A stretch of 64,000 nt of DNA, from NCBI GenBank assembly GCA_003117195.1, contig BDSI01000121.1, positions 186,001 to 250,000 of the forward strand, written 5' to 3'. Origin of the DNA: Eudorina sp. 2006-703-Eu-15 (lineage: Eukaryota > Chlorophyta > Chlorophyceae > Chlamydomonadales > Volvocaceae). The notes beneath the pieces were generated by a model. It was not told where the DNA came from and searched no databases. It saw only the letters and a list, made by a program, of their open reading frames with translations. Both the position numbers and the translations under genes were made by a program. This document shows positions 37,201-48,796 of this stretch, in pieces; positions within the stretch are counted from its first letter, which is position 1; the number at the start of each line of letters is the position of its first letter.

Positions 37201-40200
37201 CACATTATATTGTGCTCGTCTCATGTAAACACGTGAACGCCCGTGCATGCATTGTTACCTGCGCCACCGGGGAATCGAACCCCGCTCTTTTGCTTGGAAG
37301 GCAAATATCCTCACCACTGGACTAGTGGCGCTAGATGACATGTGGACATGTCCGCCAAGTCTCAGTTATCTCAACGCAGTGAACTGCTAAGTGTGTTGGT
37401 TTGCCCGTTGGGGCCGCATCCTAACGTTCTGATGCCGCACACTGCCAGGTGCTTTGCCACACGCGGCAGCGACAAGGGCCGGGAATGTGCGGTTCGGACG
37501 AAGCGACGGATCCGCCTAGGGCCGGTTCGTACATTACGTTCACCGGTACGGTTCTGTGGGCGTGTCGCTGATCACTTCCCACAAGGTGGCTTTTGCTGCT
37601 TCGTATTCACCCAATTCGGCAGTCCATGTCCGGATACTAGCGACCTTGCAATCTATCAGCCGCTGCACATACCACGCGTGTGACGCGATGGTCACATCTT
37701 TGTGTACGGCAGCGACCATCCTCGTACGGCAACCGCGCCGCTGCACAATACCGCGGCGTCTCTCGACGAGCTCTTCACAACCCCGATTCCAAAGGAATCC
37801 CCCCGGGGGCCGGTGCCCACCGCGACCTGAAGAAGAGCTGTGCGTCACAGACGCGTCAACACAGTACGGCAGCGCTGTACGGCGGGGCGTGTGTATCCTC
37901 GCTGCCCCATACACGATAACCCCTCGAGACCGGACGACTGTCTATCTACCTACCTACCTACCTACCTACCTACCTACCTACCTACCTACCTACCTACCTA
38001 CCTACCTACCTACCTACCTACCTACCTACCTACCTACCTACCTACCTACCTACCTACCTACCTACCTACCTACCTACCTACCTACCTACCTACCTAGTAT
38101 CCACACCACGGTTCATACAGGATCATACCGCCTTTACTCTCATGTGCGCACCCCGTGCGCCACCCCGCCATCCCCGCCATTTCCCAACCACAGGCCATCA
38201 TCTACAACGTGTGCCGGGAGCACCCTCCCCACCGCCACCGCCACGCAGCCGGACACCGCAGCCCCTGCCGGACCGCACGGCGGATCTCTCCCCACCACCA
38301 CCACCACCGCGACCGGCGGGGCCGCAGCAGCAGCCCCAGCAGCAGAGCTGCACGCGGCGGCGGCGGCGGCACCAGCCTCGCAGAGCTGCTACAGCTGCTA
38401 CTGCTCCTCTCCCGTGAGAAACTGTCGTACCCGGAGGATGACGAGTACGACGACGCGAGCCGCCGGCGGACAGACCGCGTGGCGGCCGTGCAACGCGGCG
38501 GCGGCGCCGCCGCTGCGCCCGTGGCCGCCGCCGCCACCGCCGCTCCTTCCCACAGCCTCGCCATCGCTGCCGGTGCTGGCACGTCCGGCGCTCTGGTAGC
38601 GGCCGTCGTGGCTGAGAAGGCAAGGGCGGCGGCGGCAGCCGCCGCCGCCGCCGCCGGCGGTGACGCGGAGCGCCACCGCCGGCCCCGCGGCGGCCTGTCC
38701 ATCAACGCGCGAGACCGTCACGGCCGCACGCCGCTGCACCTGGCCTGCTCCCGACCGCACCTCCACGCTCCAGGGACGGAGGATTGCTGTGTGGCGGTGC
38801 TGCTGCGCGGGGGCGCGGACCCGGACGCCGCCGACGCCGCCGGGCGCCGGCCGCTGCACCTGGTGCTGGCGGAGGCCGCCGCCGCTGCGCGGCTGAGGGA
38901 GGCCAACCGCATCAACCACACCAAGATGGCCACGGAGAAGCCCAAGCAACCGCCGGGGTGGGACGTGGGGGCGCCGCCCGGGGTGGGACGGCGGTTTGGG
39001 GCTTGGCAGGCGGGATGGCGGCGAGTTGGCCTGGTCGGTGGATCGGGGCGGGTGCGTGTCAGGGGCGGGGGAGTTAAGAGTTACGGTGCAGTGGGAAGGT
39101 GCGTCGGGCGGGTGAATTGCGGCTGGCGGGGCGCCAGCATGGTGTGCGGGTCCTCTGGGTGCGGTGCATCCGAGCCCGCCTCTGGGGCTGCATCTGATCC
39201 CGGCTGGGATGGCTTGGCGCGCTTAGAGCACGGTGCATGGGGTTGATTGCTTGGCTGGAGTCGTGCACGATTGTGTTCAGAGTCGGCTATAATACGTGTA
39301 TAGTCTACAATGTGTACGGGTACGGCGGTACACGTGTCAACGAGTACGGCTTCTTCGCCGATGCCCAAGCATGCGTTTCCCACACGTGGTTTCGCTCGCC
39401 GGCCTGGGCGGTGGCTACCCAGTTGCATACCTGCAAAGCCGGATCCGGATCCGGATCCAGGTGGAGGATCGACCCGTGATGCGGTGATGCAATGATGCAG
39501 CAGTGATGCAGCAACCCGCACAGCAATATAAGACGGTTAGAGGACGGCCGTCAGCAAGACAACACACGGACGGGATTCGGCACACGGTAACGCGGTCGAT
39601 GTGACCTCGCCCGGCCTGGCCGCAGGGCGCTGCTGTGGGTGGTGGAGCAGCTGCTGCGGGCGGGCGCGGACGCCAACGCGGCCGAGGGGCCGCCGTCCGG
39701 CGCCACGCCGCTGCATGTGGCCGCCATGGCGCGGTCTCGGCCGCTGCTGCGGCTGCTGCTGCGCTTCGGTGCCGACCCACGGGTCACGGACGGCGCCGGC
39801 CGCACCCCGGCGCACATCCTTCGGACTGCGCTCAAGGCCACCAAGGACCGACAGGAGGTGGGAGCCCCTCTGCTGTTGATGATGTTTTTATGCCGTATGC
39901 CAGAGCAGGCAGCAGAGCAGAGCAGGCAGGCAGGGGGTGGGGGCGCGAGGCGCAGAGAGCGTGTGATGTATGGCCCCGGCCCTCTCCTCCTCAGCCCTCA
40001 TCCCGCCTTGTTACCAACCCCGGAACCACGACCCGATCGGGCTTCCCTCCCCCCTCCCCGCCCTGGGCCGCTCAGAGCAGCCAGGTTTCGGAGCTCCTGG
40101 AGCTCATGCAGCGGCACGCGGAGCGGGCGGGGAAGATCGCGGAGGCCCGAGCGCAGGTGGCGGCGGCGGCGGCGGCGCGTGCTGCCGGCGGCCGCGGCGG

Positions 40201-43200
40201 CGGCGGCGGCTCCGACCTGCGGCGCGGCGGCCTGGCGGACAAGCCCGGCCTGGGCGGCGGCGCGGGCCCGAAGACGCTGCGGCAGCTGTACCGGGAGCGC
40301 TTCGGGGACAGCTCCGGAGAGGAGGTGAGGGTCGAGGACATGAGGTGGCGGGGGAGAGCTGACGCCGGGTTGCTGGGGGCGCGGTGTCGTGGTTGGTTGG
40401 GAGCCAGGCAGGCACCCGGCAGGCACCCGGCAGGCAGGCGGACGAGGCGGGTGGCCGGTCGCAGCGGACATGACGGATGCAAGAACGTCGCCTGCGAGGA
40501 ATAAGCGCGCCGGGCGGTCGAATCCTTTCAGGGGCACGACCCGTAGCACTTACCTGTGCGACATCCCCCTGCGGTGGGGCTGTGGTGGGGCACGACCCGT
40601 AGCAGATGCCGTAGCAATGCCAGCATAGCCAGTCGCAGCAGCTGCAGTACAAACCATCGACAACACGCGGCGGCCCGAGGACGGCGAGGAAGACCCCTGG
40701 TGGGCCACCCAACGGCCCAGCCCCACCGCGGGAGGGTGTCGCCTCGAGAGGGGTGTAACGACGTGCGCCTGGGTTCCATCCCTGCAAGTAGGCGCTTGCC
40801 CCCCTCGCCCTCCCCTGCATGAACAAGTCCACCCATTTCCTCCATCTCCGGCCCCCCCTGACCGTGGGAGTGTGTCCCGTATGTGCCTGCTCCGAGTACT
40901 CGCCGCAGGAGGAGCCGCCGCCGCCGTCGCAGCACGAGGTCGTACAGGCCTACATGGCCGCCATGAGGGGACCGGCGCCGCCTGCGGCGGCTCCCGGCCC
41001 TCCCGCCGCCACTGCCGCCGCAGCCGCCGCCGCGTCACCCGCCGCCGCCACACCCGCGCGGCGGCCCTCCGCTGCCGAGGGCGCGGCGCTTGCCTCCCGG
41101 CCGGGACCCACTGGATCCGGCCCCAGCCCGGATCTGGATCCAGACCGGGCCGCGACTCGGATCCAGGCCGCGTACCGCGGCCACCGCACCCGGCGCCAGC
41201 TGCGTTCCGGCGGGATGGGCCTTCCGCGGGGGAGGGCGGCTCCGCTCAAGTCCAGGGAGGGGGCCAGCCATACGACTGGGCATCACAGCGCCGCTGGCAC
41301 CCCCGCGGGTAGGGGTGCGGTCACGCCAATGGAGGAACTCGGTGGTGTGGCGTTTGTAGAGGAGCAGGCGGCTGCGGCTGCGGGAGAGGGGGCGGGGGCG
41401 GGGGCGGCTGCGGGCGGCGCAGATGCCCCGCGGGTCCCGGCGCTGGAGGCCCCGGGGGCTCAGCCGGTGGTGGGGCCCGGAGGGGGGCCGACGGCGCACC
41501 CGCGCGGGGTCCCCTCCGGTGCCGGCGCCTTCAACACGAGGACGAGGACGGAGGCGGCCCCGCTGGGTTCGGGCGGGGCCAAGAGCCGGGGCCTGGACGG
41601 CAGGCCGTACGACATACGGCACGAGCAGGCCGCGACCCGCATCCAGGCAGGCTGGAAGGGCCACCAGGTGGGGCTGGGGGATGAGGGGGGAAGGGGGGAA
41701 GGGGCGGGGAGGGGGAGAGGGTACGGGGTACGGAACCAGTGTCCGGTGTCCGACACTCACTCGCCGGTGGACGCACGCGGATGTGCTGTGAGAGGCACGT
41801 GGACCGTCCGGGGAGCTCTAAGGGTTGCCCGGGAGGGCGGGAGGGCCTTCCGCACCCACACCGGTTAAGAAAACCCGAGGGCGTTTACCTCTACCGCCCC
41901 CCTAGGCCGGACCCCTCCTTCATCTCCCGCCTCCCCATCTTTCCACTTCCTCCGTTACCCTCCTCATAATCCTGCAACTCCTCCCCCTGCTGCTGCTGCT
42001 TCGGCTGCCGCCACTCCGGCCGCCGCCGTTTCCGCCCGACCGCTGGCCCCCTCCCCGTCCCCCTCTCCCTCCCCCGCGGGGCGGCCCTCCGGCCCTCCAG
42101 GCCCGGCGGCTGTACTCCCGGGTCCGGAAGGCCGCCCAGGAGGCGGACGACCTGGAGCTCTTGATGGACGAGGAGGAGGTGGCGGCGCTGGCCCGCAGCG
42201 TCAGTGCTCGCAGGGGCGGAGGCGGGGGCGGGGGCGGGGGCGGCGGCGGCAGGCGGGGCGCAGGGGGCGGCAGCAGTCGCAAGGCCTTGGCGCCGGACAG
42301 CCCGATGGTGCCCGGCGGCGAGCGGGACGCTACGCGTGCGGCGGGGCAGGGCGGCGACGGAAGCTACGGCGCGGAGGGCGGGGCCGTGGGGGCTGCTGGC
42401 GGGGGCGGTGATGAGGGGGAGGCGCGGGTGAGGTTGGCTGCGGAGGTAGGGAGCAGGGAGGGAGGCGCGTTCAACGGGCGGTACGGCCCCCTGGCGACCT
42501 CAGATGACGGTGGTTCGGACAAGGTGGCGCCGAGCGTCGGAGGTGGGTGCGGGTGGGGAATTGGGGGTGCGGGTGCGTGACTGCGTGTGCGGGCGGGCTC
42601 TTTCATGATGTTTTGAGTGGTGATGATTTGGAGGTGGAATGGAGGTGGCTGCAGCGAATATGCAGCCCCGAGCTAACGAGGGCAACTAACGAGGTGGTGG
42701 GAAGCGCCCGACGGCGGGGAGCCTTCTGCGGCGGCGGGGAGGGGGGACAAACCCAAAACCGGCCACGGTTCCGCATCCAATCGTTTTTCATCCTCCCTCC
42801 CTGCGCCCCTGCCTCCTCCCCTGCCTCCTCCCCTGCCCGCCTCCCTGCCCGCTCCCCTGCCTGCCTCCTCCGTCAGGCTGGTCGGAGGCCTCCAGTGCCG
42901 TCAGCCTGGGGCCCCCCGAGCCCCCTCCGGCGCCTGAGGCGCCCCCGCTCCGAGGCGCCTCCACCTCCTTCCGAAGGACAGCGACCGGTCGGGCCACGGC
43001 ATCCGCCGCCGCCGACAACGGGGGCCGGGGTGCCGGCCGCCTGGACGCCGCCGCCGGGGCCTCCACGGCTGCCTCCGCTTCGGCCGGTGCCTCCCGGCGG
43101 TCACTGCCGGTCCCCCAGGTGGAGCTTACCCCGGATGGGCGCGTGGTGGGAGATCTGGGAGATCTGGATCTCTTGGATCTGCATCCGGACGATGACGGGG

Positions 43201-43373
43201 ACGACCACTCGCTGCCGTCGGGCTTCGGGATCCAGCAGTACGGCAGCGGTGGTGTTGCGGGGAGCGAGCGCTTCGGTGTGGTGCAGCATGGGGGTGAGGA
43301 CGACGAGGGGGAGGAGGACGGTGATGGGGGAGGTGGCTTGGACGCGGCGGGCAGCGAGGACAGCGTGTTTTGA
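25205..43373 (+). CDS. Giant SAM-like / ankyrin-repeat / IQ-motif protein
   Basis: Nineteen exons, all GT-AG and in phase, about 2,353 residues: 25205-25294, 25543-25794, 26138-26712, 27198-27431, 27625-28234, 28623-28910, 29342-29437, 29816-29969, 30379-31258, 31394-31679, 32356-32686, 33234-33464, 34408-34508, 38194-38957, 39626-39857, 40085-40324, 40909-41667, 42101-42542 and 42877-43373. Residues 38-113 resemble a SAM domain ([11 protein letters not shown]...AIDGHLLLM...[12 protein letters not shown]). Then come Ala-rich helices, an acidic run ([11 protein letters not shown], about 500) and RS-rich sequence (about 1100-1150). Ankyrin repeats at about 1215-1710 include [41 protein letters not shown] and [22 protein letters not shown] motifs: [18 protein letters not shown] (about 1869) and [18 protein letters not shown] (split by an intron), predicted to bind calmodulin. 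The C-terminus is acidic. Inversin-type proteins also combine ankyrin and IQ elements, but I do not claim orthology. Exons 4/5 and 10/11 have alternative junctions. Confidence 0.8.
32150..32255 (+). repeat. Copy of the short dispersed repeat, in intron 10 of the ankyrin/IQ gene
   Basis: Contains CCGCATACGGGCATTTCTTC, GCATGTCACGCAC and CCTGCCCTGCCTGCCC, in the same order as the minus-strand copy at about 17540-17640. Confidence 0.6.
33860..34045. repeat. Degenerate CAGATCTCAGACC repeat in intron 12
   Basis: Imperfect 7- to 14-bp units around CAGACCTCAGACC and CAGATCTCAGACC, repeated over about 185 bp. Noncoding. Confidence 0.75.
34153..34398. repeat. 15-bp minisatellite in intron 12 (CCCCGCTCGCCCCTG)n
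   Basis: About 16 nearly perfect 15-bp units ending about 10 bp before the acceptor at 34407. The repeat itself supplies the pyrimidine-rich tract for that splice site. The proline/alanine/cysteine frames through it are not exons. Confidence 0.95.
35225..35296 (-). tRNA. tRNA-Gly (anticodon UCC), copy 1
   Basis: 72 nt including discriminator A, no intron. The acceptor stem GCGCCAC pairs with GTGGCGC. The anticodon arm is TTTGC-CTTCCAA-GCAAA with anticodon TCC, and the T arm is CGGGG-TTCGATT-CCCCG. Internal pol III A box (TAGTCCAGTGG) and B box (GGTTCGATTCC) match consensus. It decodes GGA. It lies antisense within intron 13 of the ankyrin/IQ gene. Confidence 0.96.
35297..37259. repeat. Duplicated flanks of the tRNA-Gly genes
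   Basis: The DNA after tRNA copy 1 (about 35330-36130) and after copy 2 (about 36470-37080) aligns along most of its length. Shared words include GGATATGTTTGGGAC, CGGCTACAGCTGTAGC, GGTCTACGGCCGGAACACGG (one base differs in the first copy), CACTTCCGTCTTCGGCCGTG and GGCGTGCTTCCTGCACTCGC. The unit is about 1.15 kb in the first copy and 0.88 kb in the second. Each half also repeats short GGCTACAGC/GGGACCGTT words internally. Noncoding. Confidence 0.85.
36377..36448 (-). tRNA. tRNA-Gly (anticodon UCC), copy 2
   Basis: Identical in sequence to copy 1 over all 72 nt, with the same orientation, discriminator A and intact A and B boxes. Antisense within intron 13 of the ankyrin/IQ gene. Confidence 0.96.
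37260..37331 (-). tRNA. tRNA-Gly (anticodon UCC), copy 3
   Basis: Identical to copies 1 and 2 over 72 nt. Its upstream flank (37332 onward) diverges from those of the other copies, so the duplicated block ends here. Confidence 0.96.
37941..38096. repeat. (ACCT)n microsatellite, about 38 copies
   Basis: A pure tetranucleotide tract of about 155 bp in intron 13, about 100 bp before the acceptor at 38193. Confidence 0.97.
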
Positions 43374-44365
43374 TGGGGTGCTTTCTGCTGCTTCGGGGAA
43401 AGTCGCATCATGCCAGGTGGTATTTTGGAGGGGTTTCTGGCGGCGGGGCCTTCGGGGATTGGATGTGGACTTGTGGAGTCGCGAGGGCTAAAGGGCGCGC
43501 AAGGGGGAAGATGGGAAACCGGTCCGGCGGCGCCCCTTCGTCGGCGCCCTGAGGGCTCCCCGCCGGTGCCTCCGGGTTCAACTCCGATGACGCGTCCGGA
43601 TGGGGCGCAGCGGCATCAACGCACCCGGCAGCAAACGGTCGTTGCACAGCCCGCGGGAGGCGGCAGTGAGGAATGCTTCGGAAACCTTCTGCGGCGGCGC
43701 GGGGCCGGGGACCGGTGGGTGAGGAGCGCTGAGGAGTCGATGGGCGGGGGGGCCCGGGGCAGCTGGCAGGGTTTAGGGTTTGGAGGGGTGCACTGTCCAT
43801 GCACTATCATGGAAATGAGTCAAGCAGCGGACCCTTTGTGGGGCCCGCTATATTAAAACTAAACTTATTACGAAATATCGTCAACGTTTTTTGCGACCCC
43901 CAAAGGTCATGAAGTCAGGTGCTGGTGAGGCCATCGCTGACTAAACGGCTGCCGTTTTTCCCGGAAACCGGTTGTGCGCGCATATGTTTCTGAAACGGAC
44001 TGGCTTTTCATTTCATACGACCGACCCAAGATACGTTCTCCTTGTCATAGATACCGTGCGTTGGTAATCGGCCAGCGCACGATCCGCAGGTTTCAACTCG
44101 TACGGAAGGCTCCATTTGAATGCCAAACGAAAACCGACTCCAAACGCTGGCCGGAAACGGGCCCGCCCCTAAACTCTCTTTGCCGATGACTATCTATACC
44201 ACCACACTCTCTGCTGCCGCCAAACGCTTTTCCTCGGCCAATTTTTTAAAGATCATAAACACCCTATCAGCGTTCTGTCCTGAACCGCCAAACGCGTCAT
44301 CCTTCCTAAACCACCAAACGCGTACCACCAGATAGGTACCACCAGCACCACCAAAAGCTCGTGAA
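43374..44365. other. Intergenic, 3' flank of the ankyrin/IQ gene
   Basis: GC-rich to about 43790, where the ankyrin/IQ gene's 3' UTR is expected, then AT-richer unique sequence to 44365. No further gene is supported. Confidence 0.4.
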
Positions 44366-44846
44366 ATGATCTATGCGCATGCGACCGCCCTGTGGCTCCG
44401 CAGTCACTGGTTGGCGGCCAGGTCCGCCTGGGCCGCCTTCCGCCACTCGATCGCCTGCTGCCACTGGGACCTCCTCACGGCCGTGTCCGCAGCGCTCTTC
44501 GGCTACCGACTCGCCCTGGAGCCCCGCCTGGCCGAGCTGACCGCGACGCAGCGGACGCTCCTGGCCCGGTTCCTGGCCAAAGCCAAGGACGGGGAGGCCA
44601 TGATGGCGCTGCGGTGGCGGGACGCGGACCCGGCGGGCGACTGGCACGGCAGGGCGGGGCTGCCCGAGGCGGGTGCGGCACTGCGGGCCCACGTCCTGGC
44701 GGAGGTCGTGGCGAGCTGCGACGGCGGCGACGGCGGCGGCGCGGTCGCGTGCGGCCCCGACATGGTGTCGTTCAGCTCTGCGGTGCGTATCAGTGCCGTT
44801 CCAGTGCCGTACTGGTGCCGGAGCGTGTGCAGACTGGGTAGATGCG

Positions 44847-44881
<35 letters not shown>

Positions 44882-45512
44882 ATGGATGGATGGAATGGCT
44901 TGGATGCATGCCCTGCTGGGTTTGGGCTGGTTGACTTTTAGGGGGCTGGCAGACAGGCGGCGTGGGTCAACGGCACACGATAGGCCCCTTGCTCAGTCTG
45001 TTCCGTAGTGCTCCTAGGCGCACCGAATTCCTAGGCGCGCCGAATTCAAATGAACCCAGCCATTTATGACACGTCATACATGCTGACATGATGTTGCACG
45101 TGATGTACCATGTACGTACTACTTCGGCAGGCAGGCTTAGGCAGCCCATCCAATCTGTACCCATACGGTACCGACAGTACACGACGCAATGCGATGCATG
45201 TTGTATTTGAGTGGATATGCCGTTGGCCGAACCTAGAAACCATCAACAAACCCTCCGACCCCCACCCCAAACCCCTCCCAACCCCCATCCCCCTCCGACC
45301 CGCAGGCCAGCCTCAACGCGGCGCGCTCCGCCTTCTCCAAGTCCCCGGAGCTGCTCCCTCTGATGGGACTTTCCGGAGAGTTTGTCGCCGCCATCGAATT
45401 GACGACTTGCGGCGCCCGGCCCGGAGTGGCGGACTCGTTCATCATCTACAAGGGGGAGCACAGGGGCTTCCGGGTGCAGGACCCCGACGTCCAGTTCTTC
45501 GCGGTGGCGTGA
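44366..45512 (+). CDS. Hypothetical protein, two exons, 207 residues
   Basis: Exons 44366-44782 and 45306-45512, GT-AG and phase 0. I do not recognise the family. The first exon has a Trp/Ala-rich N-terminus (WLRSHWLAARSAWAAF...CHWDLLTAVSAALFGYRL), amphipathic helices and a short DGGDGGG linker. The second reads ASLNAARSAFSKSPELLPLM, then GEFVAAIELTTCGARPGVAD, and ends YKGEHRGFRVQDPDVQFFAVA. The evidence for coding is the sustained protein-like composition, good splice signals and frame continuity. The intron holds a GGCT/GGAT microsatellite. Start choice: first ATG of the frame; an upstream exon cannot be excluded. Confidence 0.6.
44846..44893. repeat. (GGCT)n/(GGAT)n microsatellite
   Basis: GGCT repeated about eight times and then GGAT three times, inside the intron of the 207-residue gene. 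Confidence 0.9.
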
Positions 45513-46681
45513 CGCGTCAGAGACACCCACGGATGGACCCTCATGCATCCCGGCTTCCTGGGCGATCCCTTTCCGTGCGTGGCGAAACCCTCGAACGGGA
45601 TTGGAGTCGGGAGCAAGCGTCGGGCCCCGCGGCGTTGGGAATCGGATATCACAGAGGCCTAGATAGCCAGGGCCTAGTTCTTACAGCGTTATGTTGCAGT
45701 GGACCCCTCGCGGGTTATACGTTGTTGGTGGTCGGTTGCAGGAGTCGAGTACCTCAATGTCCCGAACGGAGCGCGTAGCATCCTTGACCGAGCGCTTAAC
45801 CGCCCCCTGTTAGTTTCCCTGCTTCGTTATCTCCTCGACACCGTGACGAGGCATACATGGCTTTCCCCGATGGGGTTAGACATGAACCATGATGCTACAG
45901 TGGACCCCGCGGGTCATCGGTGACAGCTGTAGCCGTAGAAAGAGGGGTTTTCAGGACCCGCCGAAGGGGTCGGCTGGGAGTTCCGTCGTTAGTGCTCGCG
46001 AAACTGTGACCGGGGCAGGCTGACACGGGTGACACGGGCTGTCGGTCCGATCCGCACTCCGCGGACGGCCTCCGGACAGGAAGGGCAGGAGTACGTAGTC
46101 GGTTCTAAAGACGATCGTGATTGTCAGCCCAAAGACAACATGTAATCAGCCGGTGTTGGTGGTAGTGATGATGGCGGTAGTGATGGTGGTGGTGGGGGAC
46201 TGATTGCCTCAGCGGCAGCAGCTGCAGCAGTGGCCAGGGCCCTAGGTTCCATAGGGCTGTTTGTAAGGGGCCGGTGTGAGGGTTCGTTGGGTTGGAGGTC
46301 TGGGGACCCGGGGAGACCCAACACCGGCATCGGCCGGTCGCTGGCAGGGATCGCCAGCAGTCCCCTAAGGCGTGCACCAGCTGCGCGTGCTGTCGAACGC
46401 TTACTACTCACCGGTCTGTGATCTAGCGTACGGTCAGCAGTACCTTCGCTCTGTCTGTCTCCTGGCTTAAGGCCGCGTGTGGCGACAGCCCGCCATGCCC
46501 GCCACGCCTGCCACAACTGTCACAACTGTCACAACCGCCGCACCGCCTGCGTCGCTGTGAATCCCGATACGGTGAAGCGCCGCAGCGACTCGACTCCACC
46601 TCCACGATCAGCACCTACCCTCACCACCATCACCGCCAGCAGCACCTACCGCCATAACTGGGCAAAACACAATCCGTGGCC
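45513..46681. other. Intergenic between convergent genes
   Basis: Between the ends of a plus-strand and a minus-strand gene, so mainly 3' UTR and spacer. A CAGTGGACCCC...GCGGGT phrase occurs twice (near 45697 and 45897). TTACA at 45681-45685 would be a TGTAA poly(A) signal for the minus-strand gene, about 1 kb past its stop; this is only a candidate. Confidence 0.4.
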
Positions 46682-48762
46682 TCATCCGTTGGGCCCTCGC
46701 TCTTGCCCTCCCTGGCCCCACGCGGGCTGCTGCTGCTGCTGTAGCGGCGGCGGCGGCGGCGGCCGCGTGGTCCCAGTACGGAGCTCCGACGGGTCTCGGA
46801 GCGCATTAGGTGGCGGAATGTACGGCACGCTCCCCGGTGCCGACGCCCAACTGCCGGCCGTCGGCGGCCCCGCTCCCGGCAGCGACTGCGGCAGCGGCTG
46901 CAGTTGCGGCTGGCGACCTGCCCCGGAGCCCCAACCGCTGCTGCCGCCCACAGCGCTGGCGGCAGGCGCGGCGGCCGGCCGCCAGCCGGGCTGCGTCGTG
47001 ACGCCGCCGTTGCCGCTGAAGTACGGCATGTCCAGGCCGCCGTCACCCTCATCGACGCTGCTGTACGGCAGGCCCGACAGGCCGCGCTCGTACGCGATGC
47101 GCGCGGCGACGGCCGCGCCGCCGCGGCCGCCCGCGTCGTTCCCGACGGCGGCGGCGCTGCTGGCGGCGCCGCCGCTGCTGCCTGCCGTACCGCCGCCGCC
47201 GCCAGACGCCCCAGGGTATAGATAGTACAGCTTTTCGTTGATGTTGGCGTTGGAACCCAAGTACTCGTTGGAATTGCCGTCCCGGGCGCTACGCGCCCAA
47301 CCCACTCGCAAGAACACCTGCGGGGAAGGGGAAGAGGAGGGGACCGGCGGTGGCGGTGACGGGCTGAGGTGGCGGTGGCGGCAGTGGCGGCGGCGAATAT
47401 GGGATCCCCCGGATAGGGTCCCCGAGCCCTCTCCGACGCCGTGCACGGCTCCCATGACCACGTCAGCCCCCAACAGATAACGCCCCGTAACGAACAAACT
47501 ACCTGGAGTAACCTGTCGCACAGCGTCCGCGACGCTCCAAGCTGCTGCCCTCGGCCGCGCTCCTCCACCCGCCAATCCCAAGACCGCCGAGCCAAACATC
47601 CACGCCTTTGCCAACCCCCCGGGCGGGATGGGGTGCGGTGGGGTGTTGGGTGTTGGGTAAGGGTGGGGTGGGATGAGGGTTCACTCACCGAGTTCATGGA
47701 AGGCATGGCGGTGTCCACGAGGCTCTCCAGAGCCCTCAGCCGTTCCTTGTACGACTCAGCCTGAAGGGGAAAGTTGGCGCGGGGCCGGGTGCCGGTGTCG
47801 GCGGGTTGGGGGCGGGGATGTGGGTCTGTCGCGGTTGGGGCGGCGGGGCGGGTGGCATTGCCCCCATCAGCGCCCGACGGGGGAAGGGCATCTCCGAAAC
47901 CTCGCATGCACGCAAACACACACACACACACACAGTTTTCGGGTCCCTTATCTAAACACACAGTTTTCAATTACACACACCAAACACACAACGGTTTGGT
48001 TTTCATCTACACACACAACAATTTCCAACCCCCCGCTGCGCTTGGAGCGGTGCCCCGCATGCATACGGGCATCCCGTCCGTGACCGGGATCGGTCGGGAG
48101 CCAACTCCTTCTCTGGCCCGCTACCCGGTTCACACCCGCGGCGCGTTATCCACACATGTGGCATCACCCCAACTGCCGTCTGCGACCTTGCGCCCCATCC
48201 GTACGTTACCGTACCGCATCCGTACCACATCCGTACGCGTCCCTGCCTACAAATCCCTCCTCCGCAATTCTTACCCTTTGCCGCGCCACCACCGTGTTAG
48301 TTTTTCATCTTGTCTATTTACTGTCTTTTTGTCTTGCTCCCTTCCGCTTCGCCTCACCACTTGCTCCCTTCCGCATTCCCGCATGACGGACGACCGACGC
48401 TGCTTCCGTGGGGACCGACACTTTTCATTCGTCATACATTTCGCAGGTCGGTAACAAATCCGTTTGCGTGCGTAAAAGCGTTTCCGTAGTTATTGTTTGC
48501 TGTGTGTTTTGCCTTGCGGTGGTGGCGCGGTTGCCTGTTCGCGCGCCTACATATGGTAAGTATTTTCTTTGCAGGTTATGTGGTGGGTAGGGTGCCATCT
48601 GGGTTCGGGCGGGCGGGCGGGTTGCATTTCTAAACACAACAATTTTCATTTACACACAGATATGTAACGATTCACACACTGGGCCCCTCGCATGTCACGC
48701 ACTCCTGTTCTGCCTGCTTATATAACGCACAACGGTTTGGGTCGGGTGGATTTCTTTGCTAA

Positions 48763-48796
<34 letters not shown>

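Noticed and set aside
34509..38193. Splitting the ankyrin/IQ locus into two genes at the tRNA cluster
   Set aside because: Exon phases match (0/0) and the junction completes an ankyrin motif, so one gene is simpler; this still needs transcript support.
43764..43780. GGTTTAGGGTTTGG, telomere-like
   Set aside because: Only about two partial units; too short to be an interstitial telomere array.
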